Origin: Vespa crabro
Taxonomy: Eukaryota > Arthropoda > Insecta > Hymenoptera > Vespidae
NCBI RefSeq assembly: GCF_910589235.1
Contig: NW_025813663.1
Span: forward strand, 248,001-312,000
Length of the DNA stretch: 64,000 bases
Direction: 5' to 3'
The notes under the pieces are model-generated. The model was not told the DNA's origin and did not search any database. It saw nothing but the letters and a program-made list of their open reading frames with translations. Of this stretch, positions 1-12,300 are shown one piece after another. A program made the position numbers and the translations under genes. How positions within the stretch are numbered: position 1 is the stretch's first letter; each line of letters begins with the position of its first letter.

Positions 1-130
1 AAAGAATGTTAAAAACTTTGATTCCAATATAAAATAGATGTTTGATCTTATGAAATGCAATGTTCTGAATCGATTGGTAACATTTTTCTAACTGTGGCAC
101 AAGTATTATTAAAGATTTCACGATTTTATC

Positions 131-174
131 TTCGCATATACCGAAATTCGCGTATGTCGATTACGTTTTTCGAC
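131..174. other. CpG-rich block of short inverted repeats, weakly CENP-B-box-like
   Basis: Copy 1 is used as the example; the block recurs in each monomer. TTCG (131-134), CGAA (142-145) and TTCG (147-150) alternate, giving two overlapping dyads, and gtcga (156-160) pairs with tcgac (170-174) across nine bases. Read as a CENP-B box (nTTCGnnnnAnnCGGGn, known from mammalian centromeres), 131-145 keeps TTCG and the following CG at the right spacing but has T for the central A and AA for the last GG. That is six of nine essential bases, too weak for a binding-site call. The block could serve a sequence-specific DNA-binding protein, but nothing here proves it. Confidence 0.4.
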
Positions 175-214
175 AATTATCATATGAAAACGCGTATTTA
201 AACATAGTAAAAAC

Positions 215-236
215 GTTATATTCTTGTTATATTCTT
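215..236 (+). repeat. 11-bp tandem duplicate inside the monomer (gttatattctt x2)
   Basis: Two perfect adjacent copies of gttatattctt occupy 215-225 and 226-236 of copy 1 and the same place in every 341-bp monomer. The three 330-bp monomers have only one unit, so this is the array's only length-variable site. Replication slippage or exchange between the two units explains the change exactly. No three-unit (352-bp) monomer was seen. A g-to-a change in the second unit marks some monomers (34634, 36339, 45887, 47933, 50320) and is useful as a lineage marker. Confidence 0.9.
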
Positions 237-291
237 TATACTGCATCGATAGAATATAAAATCATTGAAATTGAACGAGATTTCAAGTTTT

Positions 292-328
292 CGTTTTTCG
301 ACGATACGCGTATATGAGCGAAAAATCG
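292..328. other. Nested dyad: 7-bp stem around a 10-bp palindrome
   Basis: In copy 1, tttttcg (294-300) is the inverted complement of cgaaaaa (319-325), and the pairing continues with cg 292-293 to cg 327-328 across one bulged base (326). Almost concentric inside the loop lies atacgcgtat (304-313), a perfect 10-bp palindrome. Single-stranded DNA or a transcript could fold into a two-tier hairpin with an asymmetric internal loop. The inner palindrome is broken in several lineages (4403, 29601, 38129, 39834, 42560, 47332, 48696, 49719, 54494, 60973), so it is not strictly conserved. Dyad-rich satellites have been proposed to mark centromeres that lack CENP-B boxes; its application here is inference. 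Confidence 0.6.
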
Positions 329-338
329 TATATACGAT
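325..338. other. 14-bp perfect palindrome atcgtatatacgat
   Basis: Copy 1 is the example; the palindrome sits at the same phase in each monomer, ending three bases before the chosen monomer boundary. It is its own reverse complement over all 14 bases and contains two CpGs flanking an alternating TATATA-type core. Only four copies with a change inside it were noticed (4417, 5781, 20445, 27582). It lies beside the nested dyad at 292-328, so the last 50 bases of the monomer form a compound dyad region. It could be a homodimer binding site, a cruciform-prone element, or simply a neutral feature of the consensus. Confidence 0.8.
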
Positions 339-3300
339 ATGAAAGAATGTTAAAAACTTTGATTCCAATATAAAATAGATGTTTGATCTTATGAAATGCA
401 ATGTTCTGAATCGATTGGTAACATTTTTCTAACTGTGGCACAAGTATTATTAAAGATTTCACGATTTTATCTTCGCATATACCGAAATTCGCGTATGTCG
501 ATTACGTTTTTCGACAATTATCATATGAAAACGCGTATTTAAACATAGTAAAAACGTTATATTCTTGTTATATTCTTTATTCTGCATCGAAAGAATATAA
601 AATCATTGAAATTGAACGAGATTTCAAGTTTTCGTTTTTCGACGATACGCGTATATGAGCGAAAAATCGTATATACGATATGAAAGAATGTTAAAAACTT
701 TGATTCCAATATAAAATAGATGTTTCATCTTATGAAATGCAATGTTCTGAATCGATTGGTAACATTTTTCTAACTGTGGCACAAGTATTATTAAAGATTT
801 CACGATTTTATCTTCGCATATACCGAAATTCGCGTATGTCGATTACGTTTTTCGACAATTATCATATGAAAACGCGTATTTAAACATAGTAAAAACGTTA
901 TATTCTTGTTATATTCTTTATTCTGCATCGATAGAATATAAAATCATTGAAATTGAACGAGATTTCAAGTTTTCGTTTTTCGACGATACGCGTATATGAG
1001 CGAAAAATCGTATATACGATATGAAAGAATGTTAAAAACTTTGATTCCAATATAAAATAGATGTTTGATCTTATGAAATGCAATGTTCTGAATCGATTGG
1101 TAACATTTTTCTAACTGTGGCACAAGTATTATTAAAGATTTCACGATTTTATCTTCGCATATACCGAAATTCGCGTATGTCGATTACGTTTTTCGACAAT
1201 TATCATATGAAAACGCGTATTTAAACATAGTAAAAACGTTATATTCTTGTTATATTCTTTATTCTGCATCGATAGAATATAAAATCATTGAAATTTAACG
1301 AGATTTCAAGTTTTCGTTTTTCGACGATACGCGTATATGAGCGAAAAATCGTATATACGATATGAAAGAATGTTAAAAACTTTGATTCCAATATAAAATA
1401 GATGTTTGATCTTATGAAATGCAATGTTCTGAATCGATTGGTAACATTTTTCTAACTGTGGCACAAGTATTATTAAAGATTTCACGATTTTATCTTCGCA
1501 TATACCGAAATTCGCGTATGTCGATTACGTTTTTCGACAATTATCATATGAAAACGCGTATTTAAACATAGTAAAAACGTTATATTCTTGTTATATTCTT
1601 TATACTGCATCGATAGAATATAAAATCATTGAAATTGAACGAGATTTCAAGTTTTCGTTTTTCGACGATACGCGTATATGAGCGAAAAATCGTATATACG
1701 ATATGAAAGAATGTTAAAAACTTTGATTCCAATATAAAATAGATGTTTGATCTTATGAAATGCAATGTTCTGAATCGATTGGTAACATTTTTCTAACTGT
1801 GGCACAAGTATTATTAAAGATTTCACGATTTTATCTTCGCATATACCGAAATTCGCGTATGTCGATTACGTTTTTCGACAATTATCATATGAAAACGCGT
1901 ATTTAAACATAGTAAAAACGTTATATTCTTGTTATATTCTTTATTCTGCATCGATAGAATATAAAATCATTGAAATTGAACGAGATTTCAAGTTTTCGTT
2001 TTTCGACGATACGCGTATATGAGCGAAAAATCGTATATACGATATGAAAGAATGTTAAAAACTTTGATTCCAATATAAAATAGATGTTTGATCTTATGAA
2101 ATGCAATGTTCTGAATCGATTGGTAACATTTTTCTAACTGTGGCACAAGTATTATTAAAGATTTCACGATTTTATCTTCGCATATACCGAAATTCGCGTA
2201 TGTCGATTACGTTTTTCGACAATTATCATATGAAAACGCGTATTTAAACATAGTAAAAACGTTATATTCTTGTTATATTCTTTATTCTGCATCGATAGAA
2301 TATAAAATCATTGAAATTGAACGAGATTTCAAGTTTTCGATTTTCGACGATACGCGTATATGAGCGAAAAATCGTATATACGATATGAAAGAATGTTAAA
2401 AACTTTGATTCCAATATAAAATAGATGTTTGATCTTATGAAATGCAATGTTCTGAATCGATTGGTAACATTTTTCTAACTGTGGCACAAGTATTATTAAA
2501 GATTTCACGATTTTATCTTCGCATATACCGAAATTCGCGTATGTCGATTACGTTTTTCGACAATTATCATATGAAAACGCGTATTTAAACATAGTAAAAA
2601 CGTTATATTCTTGTTATATTCTTTATACTGCATCGATAGAATATAAAATCATTGAAATTGAACGAGATTTCAAGTTTTCGTTTTTCGACGATACGCGTAT
2701 ATGAGCGAAAAATCGTATATACGATATGAAAGAATGTTAAAAACTTTGATTCCAATATAAAATAGATGTTTCATCTTATGAAATGCAATGTTCTGAATCG
2801 ATTGGTAACATTTTTCTAACTGTGGCACAAGTATTATTAAAGATTTCACGATTTTATCTTCGCATATACCGAAATTCGCGTATGTCGATTACGTTTTTCG
2901 ACAATTATCATATGAAAACGCGTATTTAAACATAGTAAAAACGTTATATTCTTGTTATATTCTTTATTCTGCATCGATAGAATATAAAATCATTGAAATT
3001 GAACGAGATTTCAAGTTTTCGTTTTTCGACGATACGCGTATATGAGCGAAAAATCGTATATACGATATGAAAGAATGTTAAAAACTTTGATTCCAATATA
3101 AATTAGATGTTTGATCTTATGAAATGCAATGTTCTGAATCGATTGGTAACATTTTTCTAACTGTGGCACAAGTATTATTAAAGATTTCACGATTTTATCT
3201 TCGCATATACCGAAATTCGCGTATGTCGATTACGTTTTTCGACAATTATCATATGAAAACGCGTATTTAAACATAGTAAAAACGTTATATTCTTGTTATA

Positions 3301-5115
3301 TTCTTTATTCTGCATCGATAGAATATAAAATCATTGAAATTGAACGAGATTTCAAGTTTTCGTTTTTCGACGATACGCGTATATGAGCGAAAAATCGTAT
3401 ATACGATATGAAAGAATGTTAAAAACTTTGATTCCAATATAAAATAGATGTTTGATCTTATGAAATGCAATGTTCTGAATCGATTGGTAACATTTTTCTA
3501 ACTGTGGCACAAGTATTATTAAAGATTTCACGATTTTATCTTCGCATATACCGAAATTCGCGTATGTCGATTACGTTTTTCGACAATTATCATATGAAAA
3601 CGCGTATTTAAACATAGTAAAAACGTTATATTCTTGTTATATTCTTTATTCTGCATCGATAGAATATAAAATCATTGAAATTGAACGAGATTTCAAGTTT
3701 TCGTTTTTCGACGATACGCGTATATGAGCGAAAAATCGTATATACGATATGAAAGAATGTTAAAAACTTTGATTCCAATATAAAATAGATGTTTGATCTT
3801 ATGAAATGCAATGTTCTGAATCGATTGGTAACATTTTTCTAACTGTGGCACAAGTATTATTAAAGATTTCACGATTTTATCTTCGCATATACCGAAATTC
3901 GCGTATGTCGATTACGTTTTTCGACAATTATCATATGAAAACGCGTATTTAAACATAGTAAAAACGTTATATTCTTGTTATATTCTTTATTCTGCATCGA
4001 TAGAATATAAAATCATTGAAATTGAACGAGATTTCAAGTTTTCGTTTTTCGACGATACGCGTATATGAGCGAAAAATCGTATATACGATATGAAAGAATG
4101 TTAAAAACTTTGATTCCAATATAAAATAGATGTTTGATCTTATGAAATGCAATGTTCTGAATCGATTGGTAACATTTTTCTAACTGTGGCACAAGTATTA
4201 TTAAAGATTTCACGATTTTATCTTCGCATATACCGAAATTCGCGTATGTCGATTACGTTTTTCGACAATTATCATATGAAAACGCGTATTTAAACATAGT
4301 AAAAACGTTATATTCTTGTTATATTCTTTATTCTGCATCGATAGAATATAAAATCATTGAAATTGAACGAGATTTCAAGTTTTCGATTTTCGACGATACG
4401 CGAATATGAGCGAAAAGTCGTATATACGATATGAAAGAATGTTAAAAACTTTGATTCCAATATAAAATAGATGTTTGATCTTATGAAATGCAATGTTCTG
4501 AATCGATTGGTAACATTTTTCTAACTGTGGCACAAGTATTATTAAAGATTTCACGATTTTATCTTCGCATATACCGAAATTCGCGTATGTCGATTACGTT
4601 TTTCGACAATTATCATATGAAAACGCGTATTTAAACATAGTAAAAACGTTATATTCTTGTTATATTCTTTATTCTGCATCGATAGAATATAAAATCATTG
4701 AAATTGAACGAGATTTCAAGTTTTCGTTTTTCGACGATACGCGTATATGAGCGAAAAATCGTATATACGATATGAAAGAATGTTAAAAACTTTGATTCCA
4801 ATATAAAATAGATGTTTGATCTGATGAAATGCAATGTTCTGAATCGATTGGTAACATTTTTCTAACTGTGGCACAAGTATTATTAAAGATTTCACGATTT
4901 TATCTTCGCATATACCGAAATTCGCGTATGTCGATTACGTTTTTCGACAATTATCATATGAAAACGCGTATTTAAACATAGTAAAAACGTTATATTCTTG
5001 TTATATTCTTTATTCTGCATCGATAGAATATAAAATCATTGAAATTGAACGAGATTTCAAGTTTTCGTTTTTCGACGATACGCGTATATGAGCGAAAAAT
5101 CGTATATACGATATG

Positions 5116-5797
5116 AAAGAATGTTAAAAACTTTGATTCCAATATAAAATAGATGTTTGATCTTATGAAATGCAATGTTCTGAATCGATTGGTAACATTT
5201 TTCTAACTGTGGCACAAGTATTATTAAAGATGTCACGTTTTTATCTTCGCATGTACCGAAATTCGCGTATGTAGATTACGTTTTTCGACAATTATCATAT
5301 GAAAACGCGTATTTAAACATAGTAAAAACGTTATATTCTTGTTATATTCTTTATTCTGCATCGATAGAATATAAAATCATTGAAATTGAACGAGATTTCA
5401 AGTTTTCCTTTTTCGACGATACGCGTATATGAGCGAAAAATCGTATATACGATATGAAAGAATGTTAAAAACTTTGATTCCAATATTAAATAGATGTTTG
5501 ATCTTATGAAATGAAATGTTCTGAATCGATTGGTAACATTTTTCTAACTGTGGCACAAGTATTATTAAAGATTTCACGATTTTATCTTCGCATATACCGA
5601 AATTCGCGTATGTCGATTACGTTTTTCGACAATTATCATATGAAAACGCGTATTTAAACATAGTAAAAACGTTATATTCTTGTTATATTCTTTATTCTGC
5701 ATCGATAGAATATAAAATCATTGAAATTGAACGAGATTTCAAGTTTTCGATTTTCGACGATACGCGTATATGAGCGAAAAGTCGTATATACGATATG
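5116..5797 (+). repeat. Two adjacent divergent monomers
   Basis: The monomer at 5116-5456 carries five substitutions against its neighbours: 5232 (t to g), 5238 (a to t), 5253 (a to g), 5273 (c to a) and 5408 (g to c). The next, 5457-5797, differs at 5487 (a to t), 5514 (c to a), near 5750 (t to a, giving cgattttcg) and 5781 (a to g). The last two changes are shared with a monomer 1364 bp upstream, which has cgattttcg near 4385 and g at 4417. Most nearby monomers have none to two changes, so this is the most divergent pair noticed and probably an older remnant that homogenization has missed. Confidence 0.75.
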
Positions 5798-8700
5798 AAA
5801 GAATGTTAAAAACTTTGATTCCAATATAAAATAGATGTTTGATCTTATGAAATGCAATGTTCTGAATCGATTGGTAACATTTTTCTAACTGTGGCACAAG
5901 TATTATTAAAGATTTCACGATTTTATCTTCGCATATACCGAAATTCGCGTATGTCGATTACGTTTTTCGACAATTATCATATGAAAACGCGTATTTAAAC
6001 ATAGTAAAAACGTTATATTCTTGTTATATTCTTTATTCTGCATCGATAGAATATAAAATCATTGAAATTGAACGAGATTTCAAGTTTTCGTTTTTCGACG
6101 ATACGCGTATATGAGCGAAAAATCGTATATACGATATGAAAGAATGTTAAAAACTTTGATTCCAATATAAAATAGATGTTTGATCTTATGAAATGCAATG
6201 TTCTGAATCGATTGGTAAAATTTTTCTAACTGTGGCACAAGTATTATTAAAGATTTCACGATTTTATCTTCGCATATATCGAAATTCGCGTATGTCGATT
6301 ACGTTTTTCGACAATTATCATATGAAAACGTGTATTTAAACATAGTAAAAACGTTATATTCTTGTTATATTCTTTATTCTGCATCGATAGAATATAAAAT
6401 CATTGAAATTGAACGAGATTTCAAGTTTTCGTTTTTCGACGATACGCGTATATGAGCGAAAAATCGTATATACGATATGAAAGAATGTTAAAAACTTTGA
6501 TTCCAATATAAAATAGATGTTTGATCTTATGAGATGCAATGTTCTGAATCGATTGGTAACATTTTTCTAATTGTGGCACAAGTATTATTAAAGATTTCAC
6601 GATTTTATCTTCGCATATACCGAAATTCGCGTATGTCGATTACGTTTTTCGACAATTATCATATGAAAACGCGTATTTAAACATAGTAAAAACGTTATAT
6701 TCTTGTTATATTCTTTATTCTGCATCGATAGAATATAAAATCATTGAAATTGAACGAGATTTCAAGTTTTCGTTTTTCGACGATACGCGTATATGAGCGA
6801 AAAATCGTATATACGATATGAAAGAATGTTAAAAACTTTGATTCCAATATAAAATAGATGTTTGATCTTATGAAATGCAATGTTCTGAATCGATTGGTAA
6901 CATTTTTCTAACTGTGGCACAAGTATTATTAAAGATTTCACGATTTTATCTTCGCATATACCGAAATTCGCGTATGTCGATTACGTTTTTCGACAATTAT
7001 CATATGAAAACGCGTATTTAAACATAGTAAAAACGTTATATTCTTGTTATATTCTTTATTCTGCATCGATAGAATATAAAATCATTGAAATTTAACGAGA
7101 TTTCAAGTTTTCGTTTTTCGACGATACGCGTATATGAGCGAAAAATCGTATATACGATATGAAAGAATGTTAAAAACTTTGATTCCAATATAAAATAGAT
7201 GTTTGATCTTATGAAATGCAATGTTCTGAATCGATTGGTAACATTTTTCTAACTGTGGCACAAGTATTATTAAAGATTTCACGATTTTATCTTCGCATAT
7301 ACCGAAATTCGCGTATGTCGATTACGTTTTTCGACAATTATCATATGAAAACGCGTATTTAAACATAGTAAAAACGTTATATTCTTGTTATATTCTTTAT
7401 ACTGCATCGATAGAATATAAAATCATTGAAATTGAACGAGATTTCAAGTTTTCGTTTTTCGACGATACGCGTATATGAGCGAAAAATCGTATATACGATA
7501 TGAAAGAATGTTAAAAACTTTGATTCCAATATAAAATAGATGTTTGATCTTATGAAATGCAATGTTCTGAATCGATTGGTAACATTTTTCTAACTGTGGC
7601 ACAAGTATTATTAAAGATTTCACGATTTTATCTTCGCATATACCGAAATTCGCGTATGTCGATTACGTTTTTCGACAATTATCATATGAAAACGCGTATT
7701 TAAACATAGTAAAAACGTTATATTCTTGTTATATTCTTTATTCTGCATCGATAGAATATAAAATCATTGAAATTGAACGAGATTTCAAGTTTTCGTTTTT
7801 CGACGATACGCGTATATGAGCGAAAAATCGTATATACGATATGAAAGAATGTTAAAAACTTTGATTCCAATATAAAATAGATGTTTGATCTTATGAAATG
7901 CAATGTTCTGAATCGATTGGTAACATTTTTCTAACTGTGGCACAAGTATTATTAAAGATTTCACGATTTTATCTTCGCATAAACCGAAATTCGCGTATGT
8001 CGATTACGTTTTTCGACAATTATCATATGAAAACGCGTATTTAATCATAGTAAAAACGTTATATTCTTGTTATATTCTTTATTCTGCATCGATAGAATAT
8101 AAAATCATTGAAATTGAACGAGATTTCAAGTTTTCGTTTTTCGACGATACGCGTATATGAGCGAAAAATCGTATATACGATATGAAAGAATGTTAAAAAC
8201 TTTGATTCCAATATAAAATAGATGTTTGATCTTATGAAATGCAATGTTCTGAATCGATTGGTAGCATTTTTCTAACTGTGGCACAAGTATTATTAAAGAT
8301 TTCACGATTTTATCTTCGCATATACCGAAATTCGCGTATGTCGATTACGTTTTTCGACAATTATCATATGAAAACGCGTATTTAAACATAGTAAAAACGT
8401 TATATTCTTGTTATATTCTTTATTCTGCATCGATAGAATATAAAATCATTGAAATTGAACGAGATTTCAAGTTTTCGTTTTTCGACGATACGCGTATATG
8501 AGCGAAAAATCGTATATACGATATGAAAGAATGTTAAAAACTTTGATTCCAATATAAAATAGATGTTTGATCTTATGAAATGCAATGTTCTGAATCGATT
8601 GGTAACATTTTTCTAACTGTGGCACAAGTATTATTAAAGATTTCACGATTTTATCTTCGCATATACCGAAATTCGCGTATGTCGATTACGTTTTTCGACA

Positions 8701-9307
8701 ATTATCATATGAAAACGCGTATTTAAACATAGTAAAAACGTTATATTCTTGTTATATTCTTTATTCTGCATCGATAGAATATAAAACCATTGAAATTGAA
8801 CGAGATTTCAAGTTTTCGTTTTTCGACGATACGCGTATATGAGCGAAAAATCGTATATACGATATGAAAGAATGTTAAAAACTTTGATTCCAATATAAAA
8901 TAGATGTTTGATCTTATGAAATGCAATGTTCTGAATCGATTGGTAACATTTTTCTAACTGTGGCACAAGTATTATTAAAGATTTCACGATTTTATCTTCG
9001 CATATACCGAAATTCGCGTATGTCGATTACGTTTTTCGACAATTATCATATGAAAACGCGTATTTAAACATAGTAAAAACGTTATATTCTTGTTATATTC
9101 TTTATTCTGCATCGATAGAATATAAAATCATTGAAATTGAACGAGATTTCAAGTTTTCGTTTTTCGACGATACGCGTATATGAGCGAAAAATCGTATATA
9201 CGATATGAAAGAATGTTAAAAACTTTGATTCCAATATAAAATAGATGTTTGATCTTATGAAATGCAATGTTCTGAATCGATTGGTAACATTTTTCTAACT
9301 GTGGCAC

Positions 9308-12300
9308 GAGTATTATTAAAGATTTCACGATTTTATCTTCGCATATACCGAAATTCGCGTATGTAGATTACGTTTTTCGACAATTATCATATGAAAACGC
9401 GTATTTAAACATAGTAAAAACGTTATATTCTTGTTATATTCTTTATTCTGCATCGATAGAATATAAAATCATTGAAATTGAACGAGATTTCAAGTTTTCG
9501 TTTTTCGACGATACGCGTATATGAGCGAAAAATCGTATATACGATATGAAAGAATGTTAAAAACTTTGATTCCAATATAAAATAGATGTTTGATCTTATG
9601 AAATGCAATGTTCTGAATCGATTGGTAACATTTTTCTAACTGTGGCACGAGTATTATTAAAGATTTCACGATTTTATCTTCGCATATACCGAAATTCGCG
9701 TATGTAGATTACGTTTTTCGACAATTATCATATGAAAACGCGTATTTAAACATAGTAAAAACGTTATATTCTTGTTATATTCTTTATTCTGCATCGATAG
9801 AATATAAAATCATTGAAATTGAACGAGATTTCAAGTTTTCGTTTTTCGACGATACGCGTATATGAGCGAAAAATCGTATATACGATATGAAAGAATGTTA
9901 AAAACATTGATTCCAATATAAAATAGATGTTTGATCTTATGAAATGCAATGTTCTGAATCGATTGGTAACATTTTTCTAACTGTGGCACAAGTATTATTA
10001 AAGATTTCACGATTTTATCTTCGCATATACCGAAATTCGCGTATGTAGATTAGGTTTTTCGACAATTATCATATGAAAACGCGTATTTAAACATAGTAAA
10101 AACGTTATATTCTTGTTATATTCTTTATTCTGCATCGATAGAATATAAAATCATTGAAATTGAACGAGATTTCAAGTTTTCGTTTTTCGACGATACGCGT
10201 ATATGAGCGAAAAATCGTATATACGATATGAAAGAATGTTAAAAACTTTGATTCCAATATAAAATAGATGTTTGATCTTATGAAATGCAATGTTCTGAAT
10301 CGATTGGTAACATTTTTCTAACTGTGGCACAAGTATTATTAAAGATTTCACGATATTATCTTCGCATATACCGAAATTCGCGTATGTCGATTACGTTTTT
10401 CGACAATTATCTTATGAAAACGCGTATTTAAACATAGTAAAAACGTTATATTCTTGTTATATTCTTTATTCTGCATCGATAGAATATAAAATCATTGAAA
10501 TTGAACGAGATTTCAAGTTTTCGTTTTTCGACGATACGCGTATATGAGCGAAAAATCGTATATACGATATGAAAGAATGTTAAAAACTTTGATTCCAATA
10601 TAAAATAGATGTTTGATCTTATGAAATGCAATGTTCTGAATCGATTGGTAACACTTTTCTAACTGTGGCACAAGTATTATTAAAGATTTCACGATTTTAT
10701 CTTCGCATATACCGAAATTCGCGTATGTCGATTACGTTTTTCGACAATTATCATATGAAAACGCGTATTTAAATATAGTAAAAACGTTATATTCTTGTTA
10801 TATTCTTTATTCTGCATCGATAGAATATAAAATCATTGAAATTGAACGAGATTTCAAGTTTTCGTTTATCGACGATACGCGTATATGAGCGAAAAATCGT
10901 ATATACGATATGAAAGAATGTTAAAAACTTTGATTCCAATATAAAATAGATGTTTGATCTTATGAAATGCAATGTTCTGAATCGATTGGTAACATTTTTC
11001 TAACTGTGGCACGAGTATTATTAAAGATTTCACGATTTTATCTTCGCATATACCGAAATTCGCGTATGTAGATTACGTTTATCGACAATTATCATATGAA
11101 AACGCGTATTTAAACATAGTAAAAACGTTATATTCTTGTTATATTCTTTATTCTGCATCGATAGAATATAAAATCATTGAAATTGAACGAGATTTCAAGT
11201 TTTCGTTTTTCGACGATACGCGTATATGAGCGAAAAATCGTATATACGATATGAAAGAATGTTAAAAACTTTGATTCCAATATAAAATAGATGTTTGATC
11301 TTATGAAATGCAATGTTCTGAATCGATTGGTAACATTTTTCTAACTGTGGCACAAGTATTATTAAAGATTTCACGATTTTATCTTCGCATATACCGAAAT
11401 TCGCGTATGTCGATTACGTTTTTCGACAATTATCATATGAAAACGCGTATTTAAACATAGTAAAAACGTTATATTCTTGTTATATTCTTTATTCTGCATC
11501 GATAGAATATAAAATCATTGAAATTGAATGAGATTTCAAGTTTTCGTTTTTCGACGATACGCGTATATGAGCGAAAAATCGTATATACGATATGAAAGAA
11601 TGTTAAAATCTTTGATTCCAATATAAAATAGATGTTTGATCTTATGAAATGCAATGTTCTGAATCGATTGGTAACATTTTTCTAACTGTGGCACATGTAT
11701 TATTAAAGATTTCACGATTTTATCTTCGCATATACCGAAATTCGCGTATGTCGATTACGTTTTTCGACAATTATCATATGAAAACGCGTATTTAAACATA
11801 GTAAAAACGTTATATTCTTGTTATATTCTTTATTCTGCATCGATAGAATATAGAATCATTGAAATTGAACGAGATTTCAAGTTTTCGTTTTTCGACGATA
11901 CGCGTATATGAGCGAAAAATCGTATATACGATATGAAAGAATGTTAAAAACTTTGATTCCAATATAAAATAGATGTTTGATCTTATGAAATGCAATGTTC
12001 TGAATCGATTGGTAACATTTTTCTAACTGTGGCACAAGTATTATTAAAGATTTCACGATTTTATCTTCGCATATACCGAAATTCGCGTATGTCGATTACG
12101 TTTTTCGACAATTATCTTATGAAAACGTGTATTTAAACATAGTAAAAACGTTATATTCTTGTTATATTCTTTATTCTGCATCGATAGAATATAAAATCAT
12201 TGAAATTGAACGAGATTTCAAGTTTTCGTTTTTCGACGATACGCGTATATGAGCGAAAAATCGTATATACGATATGAAAGAATGTTAAAAACTTTGATTC

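Larger units (their letters stand above)
1..341 (+). repeat. Representative satellite monomer (copy 1)
   Basis: Taken as the reference phase. It holds 98 G or C among 341 bases (28.7%), made of 46 C and 52 G, with 22 CpG dinucleotides. Nineteen of these CpGs lie in two blocks (121-194 and 276-336). Internal landmarks are an 11-mer (cgtttttcgac) in direct repeat at 164-174 and 292-302, the 10-mer aatataaaat at 26-35 and 253-262, a tandem 11-mer at 215-236, a 10-bp palindrome at 304-313 and a 14-bp palindrome at 325-338. The two direct repeats have different offsets (128 and 227 bp), so I see no clean ancestral half-monomer. This copy differs from the usual type at 240 (a for t). The length is near two nucleosome repeats of about 170 bp, which suggests but does not show a dinucleosomal unit. 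Confidence 0.97.

Noticed and set aside
1..341. Monomer as an ancestral head-to-tail dimer of about 170 bp
   Set aside because: Internal direct repeats have conflicting offsets (128 bp for cgtttttcgac, 227 bp for aatataaaat, 11 bp for gttatattctt), and the two halves do not align by eye.
216..401. 61-residue minus-strand ORF repeated about 175 times, as a tandem gene family
   Set aside because: It is present only because the monomer is repeated. Ten copies have in-frame stops, no ribosome or promoter context is seen, monomer length is not a multiple of three, and the translation is low-complexity AT-driven sequence with no recognised domain.
4821..4827. ctgatga motif recalling a hammerhead ribozyme core
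   Set aside because: It arises from one t-to-g change in one monomer. The usual sequence is cttatga, and no matching GAAA arm with flanking helices was found. Hammerheads do occur in some satellites, so I checked both strands.
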